From an uncultured Bacteroides sp. (GTDB lineage Bacteria; Bacteroidota; Bacteroidia; Bacteroidales; Bacteroidaceae): DNA of 64,000 nt. Below are positions 37,778 to 46,541 of the stretch, one piece after another; position 1 is the stretch's first letter, and every line of letters starts with the position of its first letter. The position numbers and the translations under genes are program-made. Where the stretch lies: the NCBI GenBank assembly GCA_900556625.1, contig USPQ01000008.1:1-64000 (forward strand). Reading direction: 5' to 3'. The notes below the pieces were generated by a model. It was not told the DNA's origin, ran no database searches, and was given only the letters and a program-made list of their open reading frames with translations.

Positions 37778-38010
37778 TTTATATTCGTTTTATAATTAAA
37801 CATTCTGTTTGGGTGTACTGTGTTCCAAAGCGACTGTTCCGTGTTTCAATGTGATTGGGGCAAAACGTCCGTAACTTATTGACTATACGGAGAAAGCATT
37901 TGTACAACACTTGTACAACACTGTTGTCAAAACTGCATAACTATTGTACAACATTTGCGTTTATTCTACTCATTTTTTGTGCAAAATGCACGTACATTTT
38001 TAAAATACAA
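37778..38010. other. Prophage right-end region, integrase upstream region and presumed att site
   Basis: About 230 nt without a gene between the integrase start and the ppdK terminator. It contains the integrase promoter region (no clear TAnnTTTG box found), three TTGTACAACA repeats, and a GTGCA-AAA-TGCAC palindrome at 37979-37991. No tRNA gene is present. The attachment core must be here or at the ppdK 3' end, but cannot be delimited without the left junction. Confidence 0.5.
37900..37953 (+). repeat. Three direct copies of TTGTACAACA upstream of integrase
   Basis: Exact copies start at 37900, 37911 and 37944, so spacings are 11 and 33 nt, one and three helical turns. A related half site GTTGTCAA lies at 37923-37930. 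Each contains the palindrome TTGTACAA. The arrangement suits arm-type sites for integrase or excisionase, or a repressor operator. Confidence 0.75.
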
Positions 38011-38049
38011 TAGGCGGTAAGCCTTTGTAAATGAAAAGCATACCGCCTA
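38011..38049 (-). terminator. Terminator of ppdK
   Basis: On the minus strand a perfect 9-bp stem, TAGGCGGTA with TACCGCCTA, closes a 21-nt loop and is followed by TTGTATTTT. It lies about 28 nt after the ppdK stop and marks the chromosome side of the junction. Confidence 0.75.
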
Positions 38050-38076
38050 ATTAACTGAATATCAGCTATACCGCCC

Positions 38077-40797
38077 TTATTCTTCGATTGCAGCCTGCGC
38101 CGCTGCCAATCTTGCAATAGGCACTCGGAACGGCGAACAACTTACGTAGTTCAATCCTACTCTGTGGCAGAACTTCACAGAAGAAGGTTCACCACCATGT
38201 TCACCACAAATACCGCATTTCAAATCCGGACGGATGGCACGGCCTTTTTCCGTTGCCATACGAACCAACTGTCCTACCCCATTCTGGTCGAGAACCTGGA
38301 ACGGGTCTACTTTCAAAATCTTCTTTTCCAAATATACAGGGAGGAAAGAAGCAATATCATCACGAGAGTAACCGAAAGTCATCTGCGTCAAGTCATTTGT
38401 ACCGAATGAGAAGAATTCCGCAGAAGAAGCAATACGGTCGGCAGTCAAGGCTGCACGAGGTATTTCGATCATAGTACCAACTTTGAAATCAATGCTGTCT
38501 CCCATTTCCTCAAACAATTTCTTAGCTTCGGCACGGATCACCTTTTCCTGTTCTTTGAATTCATACAGAATACCGGTCAACGGAACCATAATTTCCGGAT
38601 GAGTCTCCACTCCTTCTTTCTTCAATTCCAAAGCAGCACCCAAGATAGCGCGTGTCTGCATCTGTGTAATCTCCGGATATGTATTTCCCAAACGACAGCC
38701 ACGGTGTCCCAACATCGGATTGTGCTCACACAATGATTCCACACGCTGTTGGATATATTGCAGGCTCACTCCCATAGTATCTGCCATTTCCCGCTGTCCT
38801 TTCAGATCGTGAGGAACGAACTCATGCAAAGGAGGATCGAGCAGACGTACAGTCACAGGACAACCCGCCATTGCCTTAAAGATACCTTTAAAGTCGGCTT
38901 GTTGATATGGAAGAATCTTAGCCAATGCCTTACGACGGCCTTCTGCATTTTCAGCCAGAATCATTTCACGCATAGCCTTAATCTTCTCACCCTCAAAGAA
39001 CATATGTTCCGTACGGCAAAGACCGATACCCACCGCACCGAAATTACGGGCTACCGTCGCATCATGAGGCGTATCCGCATTGGTACGTACCTGAAGACGG
39101 GTATATTTATCGGCAAGCGCCATCAGTTCGGCGAAGTCACCGGAGAGTTCGGCAGCCTTCGTTTCCACCTTGCCATTATATACTATACCTGTACTTCCGT
39201 TCAATGAGATATAATCTCCTTCTTTCAATACCACACCGTCAATTTCTACAGTACGAGCTTTATAATCGATATTCAAAGCACCTGCACCCGACACACAGCA
39301 TTTGCCCATACCACGTGCAACCACAGCAGCATGAGAAGTCATACCACCGCGAGCAGTAAGAATACCTTCGGCAACTGCCATACCGGCCAGGTCCTCAGGA
39401 GAAGTCTCGATACGAACCATCACTACACGCTTACCGGCAGCACGCCATTCGGCTGCATCATCAGCAAAGAATACAATCTGACCGGCAGCAGCACCCGGAG
39501 AAGCAGGAAGACCGCGAGTTAGAATTTTAGCTTTCTTCAAAGCGTCCTTATCGAATACAGGGTGGAGCAACTCATCCAACTTATTCGGTTCCACACGCAT
39601 CAAGGCAGTCTTTTCGTCAATCATGCCTTGACGGAGCAAATCCATAGCAATCTTCACCATAGCAGCACCCGTACGCTTTCCGTTACGTGTCTGGAGGAAC
39701 CAAAGTTTACCTTCTTGTACGGTGAACTCCATATCCTGCATATCCTTATAGTGATTTTCCAGTTTGGTTTGAAGCGCATCCAATTCTTTATAGATTTCGG
39801 GCATGGCTTCTTCCATAGAAGGATATTTGGCAGCGCGTTCCTCTTCACTGACTCCTGCCAGTTGAGCCCAACGCTGAGAACCTATCTTAGTAATCTGTTG
39901 CGGAGTACGGATACCGGCTACCACATCCTCACCCTGCGCGTTAATCAGGTACTCACCATTGAAAAGGTCTTCGCCTGTGGCAGCGTCACGGGAGAAACAA
40001 ACACCTGTTGCCGAAGTTTCGCCCATATTACCGAATACCATAGCCTGTACACTGACTGCTGTTCCCCATTCGTCAGGAATTCCTTCCATCTTACGATAAA
40101 GAATAGCACGTTCATTCATCCATGAGTTGAATACGGCACAGATAGCTCCCCAAAGCTGTTCGTAAGCTGATTTCGGGAAATCCTGTCCGGTCTGTCCTTT
40201 TACGGCGGCCTTGAATCGTTTTACCAATTCCTTCAAGTCTTCCACTTCCAGCTCATTATCCAGTTTCACACCTTTCTGATGTTTCACTTCTTCGATGATT
40301 TCTTCAAACGGGTCCACATCTTCCTTATTCACCGGCTTCATGCCCAATACCACGTCACCGTACATCTGTACAAAACGACGGTAAGAATCCCATGCAAAAC
40401 GCGCATTTCCTGTTTTGCGGATCAATCCTTCCACTACTTCGTCATTCAATCCCAGATTCAGAATCGTATCCATCATGCCCGGCATGGAAGCACGCGCACC
40501 GGAACGAACAGAAACCAACAACGGATTCTCAACGTCACCGAATTTTGATTTCATCAAAGTTTCTATATTGGCGATTGCTCTTTCTACTTCACTTTTCAAA
40601 AGAGATACGACTTTATCTTTTCCTAATTCGTAATATTCTGTACAAACATCTGTGGTGATTGTAAATCCCGGAGGAACAGGGACACCGATAAGATTCATTT
40701 CGGCAAGGTTGGCGCCTTTACCACCTAACAAGTTTCTCATGTCAGCCTTCCCTTCTGCCTGACCATTTCCAAAGGTATAAACTCTTTTTTTATCCAT
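38077..40797 (-). CDS. ppdK: Pyruvate, phosphate dikinase
   Basis: 906 residues, full length for the family. It interconverts pyruvate, ATP and Pi with PEP, AMP and PPi in the cytoplasm. The N-terminal ATP-grasp part starts KKRVYTFGNG and has LLGGKGANLAEM; the phosphohistidine domain carries TARGGMTSHAAVVARGMGK with the catalytic His; the C-terminal PEP/pyruvate barrel shows RTEHMF, GTNDLTQMTFGYSRDD and the catalytic Cys region CGICGEHGGEP. It is monocistronic, with its own terminator, and intact despite the neighbouring prophage. Confidence 0.97.
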   Translation of the reverse strand: MDKKRVYTFGNGQAEGKADMRNLLGGKGANLAEMNLIGVPVPPGFTITTDVCTEYYELGKDKVVSLLKSEVERAIANIETLMKSKFGDVENPLLVSVRSGARASMPGMMDTILNLGLNDEVVEGLIRKTGNARFAWDSYRRFVQMYGDVVLGMKPVNKEDVDPFEEIIEEVKHQKGVKLDNELEVEDLKELVKRFKAAVKGQTGQDFPKSAYEQLWGAICAVFNSWMNERAILYRKMEGIPDEWGTAVSVQAMVFGNMGETSATGVCFSRDAATGEDLFNGEYLINAQGEDVVAGIRTPQQITKIGSQRWAQLAGVSEEERAAKYPSMEEAMPEIYKELDALQTKLENHYKDMQDMEFTVQEGKLWFLQTRNGKRTGAAMVKIAMDLLRQGMIDEKTALMRVEPNKLDELLHPVFDKDALKKAKILTRGLPASPGAAAGQIVFFADDAAEWRAAGKRVVMVRIETSPEDLAGMAVAEGILTARGGMTSHAAVVARGMGKCCVSGAGALNIDYKARTVEIDGVVLKEGDYISLNGSTGIVYNGKVETKAAELSGDFAELMALADKYTRLQVRTNADTPHDATVARNFGAVGIGLCRTEHMFFEGEKIKAMREMILAENAEGRRKALAKILPYQQADFKGIFKAMAGCPVTVRLLDPPLHEFVPHDLKGQREMADTMGVSLQYIQQRVESLCEHNPMLGHRGCRLGNTYPEITQMQTRAILGAALELKKEGVETHPEIMVPLTGILYEFKEQEKVIRAEAKKLFEEMGDSIDFKVGTMIEIPRAALTADRIASSAEFFSFGTNDLTQMTFGYSRDDIASFLPVYLEKKILKVDPFQVLDQNGVGQLVRMATEKGRAIRPDLKCGICGEHGGEPSSVKFCHRVGLNYVSCSPFRVPIARLAAAQAAIEE

Positions 40798-40838
40798 AAT
40801 ATTGTGTTTAAAGTTACATTATGACTTTTTTCTGTTCG

Positions 40839-40846
40839 CAAATCTA
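40839..40846 (-). promoter_or_regulatory. Possible -7 box of ppdK
   Basis: TAGATTTG on the minus strand fits TAnnTTTG, about 42 nt before the ppdK start. No convincing -33 element was found at the expected spacing. Confidence 0.4.
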
Positions 40847-40961
40847 AGGATATTTCGCAAACCAGAAAACTTTTTGCGAAAAAACTTTCTAGCAAAATGC
40901 AATTTCGACATTACAATCTGGAATATTTCCGTAGACACAGAAGTTTTCCAAAAAAAATACC

Positions 40962-40969
40962 TACTTTTG
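40962..40969 (+). promoter_or_regulatory. -7 box of the rlmD-like gene
   Basis: TACTTTTG matches the Bacteroides TAnnTTTG box 27 nt before the GTG start of the methyltransferase. The -33 region is AT-rich without a clear TTTG. Confidence 0.5.
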
Positions 40970-40996
40970 CAAAGTAATTATTAGATTGGTGTAAAA

Positions 40997-42415
40997 GTGG
41001 CAAGAAAGAAAAAAGAGCTTCCCCTATTGGAGAAGGTAACAATCATGGATGTGGCTGCCGAAGGGAAAGCCATCGCAAAAGTAAATGACCTGGTAATTTT
41101 TGTACCATACGTAGTACCGGGCGATGTAGTAGACCTTCAGATCAAGCGTAAAAAGAACAAATATGCCGAAGCAGAAGCGGTGAAGTTTCATGAACTGTCG
41201 CCCAACCGCGCTGTTCCTTTCTGCCAACATTACGGTGTATGCGGCGGTTGCAAATGGCAAGTGCTCCCCTATTCGGAACAAATCAGATATAAACAGAAAC
41301 AAGTAGAAGATAACCTGAAACGTATCGGAAAGATCGAGCTTCCCGAGATTTCTCCTATTCTTGGTTCGGCAAAGACCGAATTCTATCGGAATAAACTGGA
41401 ATTTACATTCTCAAACAAACGCTGGCTGACTAGTGAGGAAGTCCGTCAAGACGTGAAGTATGACCAGATGAATGCAGTAGGTTTCCACATTCCGGGAGCA
41501 TTCGATAAAGTGCTGGCCATTGAGAAATGCTGGTTGCAAGATGATATCTCCAACCGCATCCGTAATGCGATACGCGACTATGCATACGAACATGATTATT
41601 CCTTTATCAATCTGCGCACGCAGGAAGGTATGTTGCGTAACATGATTGTCCGCACGTCTTCAACCGGTGAGCTGATGGTAATTGTGATTTGTAAAATCAC
41701 GGAAGAGCATGAGATGGAGTTGTTCAAGCAGTTATTGCAGTTTGTCGCCGACTCATTCCCGGAGATCACTTCCTTGCTATACATTATTAATAATAAATGC
41801 AACGACACTATCAATGATCTGGATGTACACGTATTCAAAGGCAAGGACCACATCTTTGAAGAAATGGAAGGATTGCGCTTCAAAGTAGGTCCGAAATCTT
41901 TCTATCAGACAAATTCGGAACAAGCGTACAACCTATATAAGGTGGCCCGTGAATTTGCCGGTCTGACCGGAAATGAGCTGGTATATGACCTTTATACGGG
42001 AACAGGAACAATTGCGAATTTCGTATCACGCCAGGCACGTCAAGTAATAGGTATCGAATATGTACCGGAAGCCATCGAGGATGCAAAAGTCAATGCAGAA
42101 ATCAATGATATCAAGAACGCATTATTCTATGCAGGTGATATGAAAGACATGCTGACTCAGGACTTCATCAATCAGCACGGACGTCCGGATGTGATTATTA
42201 CAGATCCTCCCCGTGCCGGTATGCATCAGGATGTGATCGACGTTATCCTGTTTGCCGAACCCAAACGGATTGTTTACGTAAGTTGCAATCCTGCTACTCA
42301 AGCACGCGATTTGCAACTGCTCGATGAGAAATATAAGGTGAAAGCCGTTCAACCGGTAGATATGTTCCCTCATACTCATCATGTGGAAAATGTAGTGTTA
42401 TTGGAACTCCGATAA
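40997..42415 (+). CDS. rlmD: 23S rRNA (uracil-C5)-methyltransferase, RlmD/RumA family
   Basis: 472 residues with a GTG start. An N-terminal TRAM domain (about 8-65) precedes a cluster CQHYGVCGGCKW that, with a further Cys, binds an iron-sulfur cluster in RumA. The SAM-dependent methyltransferase core has DLYTGTGTIANF (SAM loop), DPPRAGMH and the catalytic Cys in YVSCNPATQARDL, then the general-base region near the end. The family methylates a uridine in 23S rRNA using SAM; whether the target is U1939 or U747 cannot be decided from sequence. Confidence 0.9.
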   Translation: MARKKKELPLLEKVTIMDVAAEGKAIAKVNDLVIFVPYVVPGDVVDLQIKRKKNKYAEAEAVKFHELSPNRAVPFCQHYGVCGGCKWQVLPYSEQIRYKQKQVEDNLKRIGKIELPEISPILGSAKTEFYRNKLEFTFSNKRWLTSEEVRQDVKYDQMNAVGFHIPGAFDKVLAIEKCWLQDDISNRIRNAIRDYAYEHDYSFINLRTQEGMLRNMIVRTSSTGELMVIVICKITEEHEMELFKQLLQFVADSFPEITSLLYIINNKCNDTINDLDVHVFKGKDHIFEEMEGLRFKVGPKSFYQTNSEQAYNLYKVAREFAGLTGNELVYDLYTGTGTIANFVSRQARQVIGIEYVPEAIEDAKVNAEINDIKNALFYAGDMKDMLTQDFINQHGRPDVIITDPPRAGMHQDVIDVILFAEPKRIVYVSCNPATQARDLQLLDEKYKVKAVQPVDMFPHTHHVENVVLLELR

Positions 42416-42426
42416 AGAATTCGGTT

Positions 42427-42505
42427 CACCACAGATTACACGGATTAACACAGATTTTTTATTGTTGGATTTTATAATCCGTGTTAATCCGTGTAATCTG
42501 TGGTG
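42427..42505. repeat. Long intergenic palindrome, 30-bp arms
   Basis: Arms 42427-42456 and 42476-42505 match at 29 of 30 positions (the exception allows G-U) around a 19-nt loop. The left arm begins CACCACAGATTACACGG. It fills the space between two co-directional genes and may act as a terminator when transcribed, but it belongs to a repeat type that recurs in this window. Confidence 0.85.
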
Positions 42506-42530
42506 AGTATTAAATCAAAAGAAAAAAGAT

Positions 42531-43451
42531 ATGGAAAAAAGACCGAGAAGAACTCCCGCTGAAAAGGCACGTGCTCAATATACCAACTATGCAGTCAAGG
42601 AACCGATGGAACTTATGGAGTTTCTGGCTGCCAAAATGCCGGATGCAAGTCGTACCAAACTGAAATCATTACTCAGTAAAAGGGTCGTATTCGTTGATAA
42701 TGTAATCACTACGCAGTTCAACTTCCCGTTACAGCCGGGTATGAAGGTGCAGATCAGCAAAGAAAAAGGAAAGAAAGAGTTTAATAACAGACTGCTGAAA
42801 ATTGTATATGAGGACGCTTACATTATTGTGGTCGAGAAAATGCAAGGACTTCTATCCGTCAATACAGAACGTCAGAAAGAACGTACCGCATATACAATAC
42901 TGAATGAGTATGTACAACGTTCCGGACGCCAATTCCGCGTGTATATCGTTCATCGGCTGGATAGGGATACTTCCGGCTTAATGATGTTCGCTAAAGATGA
43001 AAAGACGCAACGTACACTACGCGACAATTGGCATGATATAGTGACCGATCGCCGATATGTAGCTGTAGTAGAGGGAAGCATGGAAAAGGATTATGGAACT
43101 GTAGAATCGTTTCTTACAGACAGAACTCTCTATGTCAGTTCAAGTCAACAAGATGATGGCGGTGCGTTATCCATCACTCACTATCGCACTATCAAGCGTG
43201 CCAATGGGTATTCTTTGATAGAATTGGACTTAGAGACAGGCCGTAAGAATCAAATCCGTGTACATATGCAGGATCTGGGACATCCGATTATCGGAGACGG
43301 AAGATATGGTGGTGAAAATACTCCTAACCCTATCGGTCGAATGGCACTTCACGCTTTCAAGCTGTGTTTCTATCATCCGATAACAGGAGATTTGATGGAG
43401 TTTGAGACTCCTTATCCGGCAGACTTCAAGAAATTATTTCTGAAAAAGTAA
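42531..43451 (+). CDS. RluA/RluD-family pseudouridine synthase
   Basis: 306 residues. An S4-type RNA-binding region (MPDASRTKLKSLLSKRVVFVDN, about 35-80) is followed by the synthase core with HRLDRDTSGLMMFA near 143, whose Asp is the catalytic residue of the family, and ETGRKNQIRVHMQDLGHPIIGD near 235. It isomerises uridine to pseudouridine in rRNA or tRNA; the exact target cannot be told. The start follows an AAAAGAAAAAAG leader. It lies in a row with the rRNA methyltransferase, so a shared RNA-modification context is plausible. Confidence 0.9.
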   Translation: MEKRPRRTPAEKARAQYTNYAVKEPMELMEFLAAKMPDASRTKLKSLLSKRVVFVDNVITTQFNFPLQPGMKVQISKEKGKKEFNNRLLKIVYEDAYIIVVEKMQGLLSVNTERQKERTAYTILNEYVQRSGRQFRVYIVHRLDRDTSGLMMFAKDEKTQRTLRDNWHDIVTDRRYVAVVEGSMEKDYGTVESFLTDRTLYVSSSQQDDGGALSITHYRTIKRANGYSLIELDLETGRKNQIRVHMQDLGHPIIGDGRYGGENTPNPIGRMALHAFKLCFYHPITGDLMEFETPYPADFKKLFLKK

Positions 43452-43485
43452 ACTCTCATACAAAATAAAGAGAGGATATCCAAAC

Positions 43486-43575
43486 GCAGATTAACGCAAA
43501 TTATCACAGATCATTTCAATGATAAATATAAATCAACGACTTAAATCATTTCTGCGATAATTTGCGTTAATCCGC
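43486..43575. repeat. Intergenic palindrome, 25-bp arms
   Basis: Arms 43486-43510 and 43551-43575 match at 23 of 25 positions, both exceptions compatible with G-U pairing, with a 40-nt loop. The right arm is identical to the right arm of the palindrome at 54912-54973. It lies between convergent genes. Confidence 0.8.
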
Positions 43576-43609
43576 ATTTTATCACTCATTATGACACTAT
43601 GCTATTACT

Positions 43610-44023
43610 TTACTGACGACGCATATAAAAAGGTTGCCCATTTATCCTATCCCTGAAATCTTGCCATGTATTATACCATGTTCCACTAAATGTCCTGCCG
43701 GTAGCTTCCGCTCCCCAAATGTAAGCATAAGTGCCATCACCATAAAAATGCAGTTCCATTGAATTATATCCTCCATCAATCCACTCCCACTCAAAAAGCA
43801 AATAATTTGGGTCGCCTATTGAACCAATTGTCCCTTGATTCCTCGCATTGAAAGTCATTACTGTACCTCTTCCCCACGTATATGCGCCATAATCTATTTC
43901 TTCATTAGTATACCACTCACCTGGCAGATTAAATTCCGTCTCATCTTCACTCTCACACGAAGTAAAGCCGACCAATAAAGTCAGCATAAGTAGAAGCCCC
44001 GCATATTTCTTAATCAGTTTCAT
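43610..44023 (-). CDS. Small lipoprotein, lipocalin-like
   Basis: 137 residues. A signal peptide ends in the lipobox LLVGFTSC, so the mature protein would be lipid-anchored at Cys, followed by an acidic stretch (ESEDETE) that in Bacteroides favours surface export. The remainder is a small beta-rich domain (LPGEWYTNEEIDYG..., GTWYNTWQDF) of the kind seen in short lipocalin-like proteins. No ligand or catalytic residues are evident. It is divergent from the radical SAM gene. Confidence 0.75.
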   Translation of the reverse strand: MKLIKKYAGLLLMLTLLVGFTSCESEDETEFNLPGEWYTNEEIDYGAYTWGRGTVMTFNARNQGTIGSIGDPNYLLFEWEWIDGGYNSMELHFYGDGTYAYIWGAEATGRTFSGTWYNTWQDFRDRINGQPFYMRRQ

Positions 44024-44053
44024 ATCTTTTCTAGTTTATTTCGTTTACAAATA

Positions 44054-44061
44054 CAAAATTA
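44054..44061 (-). promoter_or_regulatory. -7 box of the lipoprotein gene
   Basis: TAATTTTG on the minus strand matches TAnnTTTG about 30 nt before the lipoprotein start. Confidence 0.5.
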
Positions 44062-44103
44062 GCATTTTTATTTTACTATATACCACAAGCCATAAGTTTT
44101 TCG

Positions 44104-44111
44104 TACCTTTG
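44104..44111 (+). promoter_or_regulatory. -7 box of the radical SAM gene
   Basis: TACCTTTG matches TAnnTTTG 22 nt before the ATG. With the minus-strand box at 44054 it makes a compact divergent promoter region. Confidence 0.55.
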
Positions 44112-44133
44112 CCAAATAATTTAAAATTCTCAC

Positions 44134-45768
44134 ATGAAACTTCTTTGGCTTGATTTAAATAGTTCATACACCCATTCATCTTTGGCATTGCCTGCCTTGC
44201 ACGCGCAAATAGCAGATGACACCACAGTCGAATGGTGTATGGTCTCCGCAACAATTAATGAAAACACCGGTAACATCGTCAAACAGATCTATCAACACCA
44301 ACCGGATATTATTGCAGCTACCAATTGGCTATTTAATCATGAGCAACTGTTACACATTGTCTCACGCTCCAAAGCACTGCTTCCACAATGCTGTATCATA
44401 CTCGGAGGTCCCGAATTTTTAGGAGACAACAAAGACTTTCTATTCAAGAACAAATTTGTCAACGGAGTGTTTCGGGGAGAGGGAGAAGAAGTATTTCCAT
44501 TATGGTTAAAGGTGTGGAATCGACCAAGAAAAGAATGGAAATCAATCACAGGCCTCTGCTATCTTGACGAATCGGAAGAATATCAAGACAACGGTATTGC
44601 CCGCGTCATGAACTTTTCCGCATTGGTTTCCCCGGAGAGAAGCCGTTTCTTTAATTGGAGCAAACCCTTTGTCCAACTGGAAACGACACGAGGTTGCTTC
44701 AATACCTGCGCATTCTGTGTCAGTGGCGGCGAAAAGCCTGTCCGTACCATCCCATTGGAAGCCATCCGCGAACGTTTGGATAATATTCATCAGCATGGTA
44801 TTAAAAATGTGCGTGTACTCGACCGTACGTTCAATTATAACAACAAAAGAGCCAAAGACCTCTTGAATCTTTTCCGTAAATATCCGGATATCCGTTTCCA
44901 CCTGGAAATTCACCCGGCACTCCTTTCCGAAGAGTTAAAGAATGAACTGGCTGCTTTACCCGATGGTTTATTGCATTTGGAAGCCGGCATTCAAAGTTTG
45001 CGGGAACCTGTTTTGGAACAAAGCCACCGTATCGGAAAACTATCCGACGCCCTCGAAGGATTGAAATACCTCTGTTCATTAAAGAACATGGAAACCCATG
45101 CCGATCTGATAGCAGGTCTCCCCCTCTATCATCTGACAGAAATATTTGAAGATGTCCGTACACTTGCAGAATATGGTGCAGGGGAAATACAACTGGAATC
45201 ATTAAAGTTACTTCCGGGCACAGAAATGCGAAGAAGAGCAGAAGAATTGGGCATTCAATATTCTCCGCTTCCCCCATACGAAGTATTGCAAACCCGTGAA
45301 ATCTCAGTAGAAGAATTACAAACAGCCCACTATCTGTCCCGTCTTTTGGATGGATTCTATAATACTCCCACCTGGCGGACGATCACACGGACATTAATTC
45401 TGGAGAATCCTCATTTCCTACATGAGCTACTTGATCATTTGGTTCGGACAGACGTCATAGACACCCCTCTAAGTCTGGAAAGAAGAGGATTAATCTTATA
45501 TGATTTCTGTAAAAAGCATTATCCCGGTTATCTGACGCAAGTCAGTATCGCATGGATAGAGGCCGGTATGTCATTAAAGAAAGCTCCGGCGGAAAAAGTA
45601 AGGACCAAACGCCAAGTCCCACCCGAGAAATGGGAAATAGTATACGGAACTTATCGTGAGAATTTACGGCTATGTTTCCTCCCCACTGATGAAGCAGAAC
45701 ATGGCTATTGGTTTGGGTTCGAATCGGAGATTCAAAAGATACAACCCGTATTTAAGGCAAAAAATTAA
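44134..45768 (+). CDS. B12-binding-domain radical SAM protein (DUF4080 type)
   Basis: 544 residues. An N-terminal cobalamin-binding-like Rossmann domain (about 1-130, DLNSSYTHSSLALPALHAQ, IILGGPEF) precedes a radical SAM barrel with the cluster motif CFNTCAFC near residue 188 (CxxxCxxC). The barrel continues with LHLEAGIQS and a DUF4080-like C-terminal domain (about 380-544). Radical SAM enzymes cleave SAM to start difficult chemistry; proteins of this class often act as methylases or in RNA/hopanoid-type modification, but the substrate here is unknown. Its stop overlaps that of the convergent VWA remnant. Confidence 0.85.
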   Translation: MKLLWLDLNSSYTHSSLALPALHAQIADDTTVEWCMVSATINENTGNIVKQIYQHQPDIIAATNWLFNHEQLLHIVSRSKALLPQCCIILGGPEFLGDNKDFLFKNKFVNGVFRGEGEEVFPLWLKVWNRPRKEWKSITGLCYLDESEEYQDNGIARVMNFSALVSPERSRFFNWSKPFVQLETTRGCFNTCAFCVSGGEKPVRTIPLEAIRERLDNIHQHGIKNVRVLDRTFNYNNKRAKDLLNLFRKYPDIRFHLEIHPALLSEELKNELAALPDGLLHLEAGIQSLREPVLEQSHRIGKLSDALEGLKYLCSLKNMETHADLIAGLPLYHLTEIFEDVRTLAEYGAGEIQLESLKLLPGTEMRRRAEELGIQYSPLPPYEVLQTREISVEELQTAHYLSRLLDGFYNTPTWRTITRTLILENPHFLHELLDHLVRTDVIDTPLSLERRGLILYDFCKKHYPGYLTQVSIAWIEAGMSLKKAPAEKVRTKRQVPPEKWEIVYGTYRENLRLCFLPTDEAEHGYWFGFESEIQKIQPVFKAKN

Positions 45769-46226
45769 TAACAACGGGCAACCGGATAATCGGCTCTGTA
45801 AACTCGATCGAAGAAAGGAATCCATTCATTCTCAGCAATGCCAAGCTGCAAGCCATAAAAATGTGTATCCGCCTTTCTATATTCCAATATCCGGTCAGTC
45901 AACTTCGGTGAGGGAAGCGGTATTTTAAAATCAGTAATCCATAAAACATCCGCATTCATATACTCTTTCTTCGATTGAAGTAAGTCGAAAGTAGCTTTCA
46001 GCATCCGGGTGGCATCCGTGTCCCCGCAAGAGGTGGTAGAAAAGAAATCAAGCAAACGGGCCCGTTCCTTGCGGACATCAATCGGACATATCGAAACAGA
46101 AAAAGCGATCAGGAAACAAGGACGGCGTTGCCTGTCGGCTATTTCCAATAGTTTCATCAACAAAGAATAAGCTATTTTCTCCGGAATGCCTACCATGCTT
46201 CCGGAAGTATCCAGACAAACAATCAT
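45765..46226 (-). pseudogene. 5'-truncated VWA-domain (CoxE-like) gene
   Basis: The surviving 153 codons encode most of a von Willebrand A domain: MIDAS motif DTSGS at residues 6-10, TTSCGDTDATRML in the middle and a final WITDF strand. In relatives the segment before it reads as here upstream of the ATG (RNLHWPM), so the frame continues about 12-18 codons without a start before a TGA at about 46280. Full-length relatives have several hundred residues before the VWA domain and a partner MoxR-type ATPase; neither is here. I read it as a decayed remnant, though a short expressed VWA protein is possible. Confidence 0.65.
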
Positions 46227-46541
46227 CGGCCAATGTAAATTCCGGATGACTGATATCCTCCAGCTACAGGCTAAAAGTCAGAGTGGCAGTGATGGGATCA
46301 AAACCAAACTTCGCATTAATAGATCTCAATCCCTGCACCAATGCCATAAACGCTTTCCTACTTTTAGTATTCAACGTTTCAAAAACTTTTTGTCCGATTA
46401 CATTCGTATTATACAAATCGTATAATACAAATCCAATAAAATCGACTCTCACCACCGAGCCTGAAAAGTTTTAAAAGCCCAAAAGCTACATCTTCCATTA
46501 AATCTCGTACCTTTGCTGTCGATTTTAAATATCATATAATA
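46227..46541. other. Intergenic region with gene remnant and short palindrome
   Basis: About 315 nt between the VWA remnant and map. The minus strand has a 63-codon frame (46264-46455, ending DPITATLTFSL) of no recognised family, possibly the tail of another decayed gene. A perfect 9-bp inverted repeat, GTATTATAC and GTATAATAC with a 5-nt spacer, lies at 46406-46428. No further intact gene is visible. Confidence 0.5.
46508..46515 (+). promoter_or_regulatory. -7 box of map
   Basis: TACCTTTG matches TAnnTTTG 26 nt before the map ATG; no clear -33 element. Confidence 0.5.

Larger units (their letters stand above)
1..38010. mobile_element. Right part of an integrated temperate podovirus-like prophage
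   Basis: This block holds phage hallmark genes (major capsid, scaffold, portal, large terminase, internal virion proteins, giant tail protein) and ends at a tyrosine integrase next to chromosomal ppdK. The left end is outside the window, because the tail gene runs off the edge. No tail sheath, tape-measure or tail-tube genes were recognised, so a short-tailed virion is inferred. No repressor, lysis or replication genes were seen. The right boundary is set only by context: it must lie between the integrase start (37777) and the ppdK terminator (38011-38049), since no second att copy is visible for comparison. Confidence 0.85.

Noticed and set aside
37900..37953. Possible CRISPR array from the TTGTACAACA repeats
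   Set aside because: Only three 10-nt repeats with unequal, very short spacers and no cas genes.
37778..38076. tRNA gene as integration target
   Set aside because: No cloverleaf or TTC-loop sequence could be found; the right neighbour is the ppdK terminator.
42427..42505. Palindrome as an insertion sequence end
   Set aside because: No transposase or target duplication was visible near any of the four palindromes.
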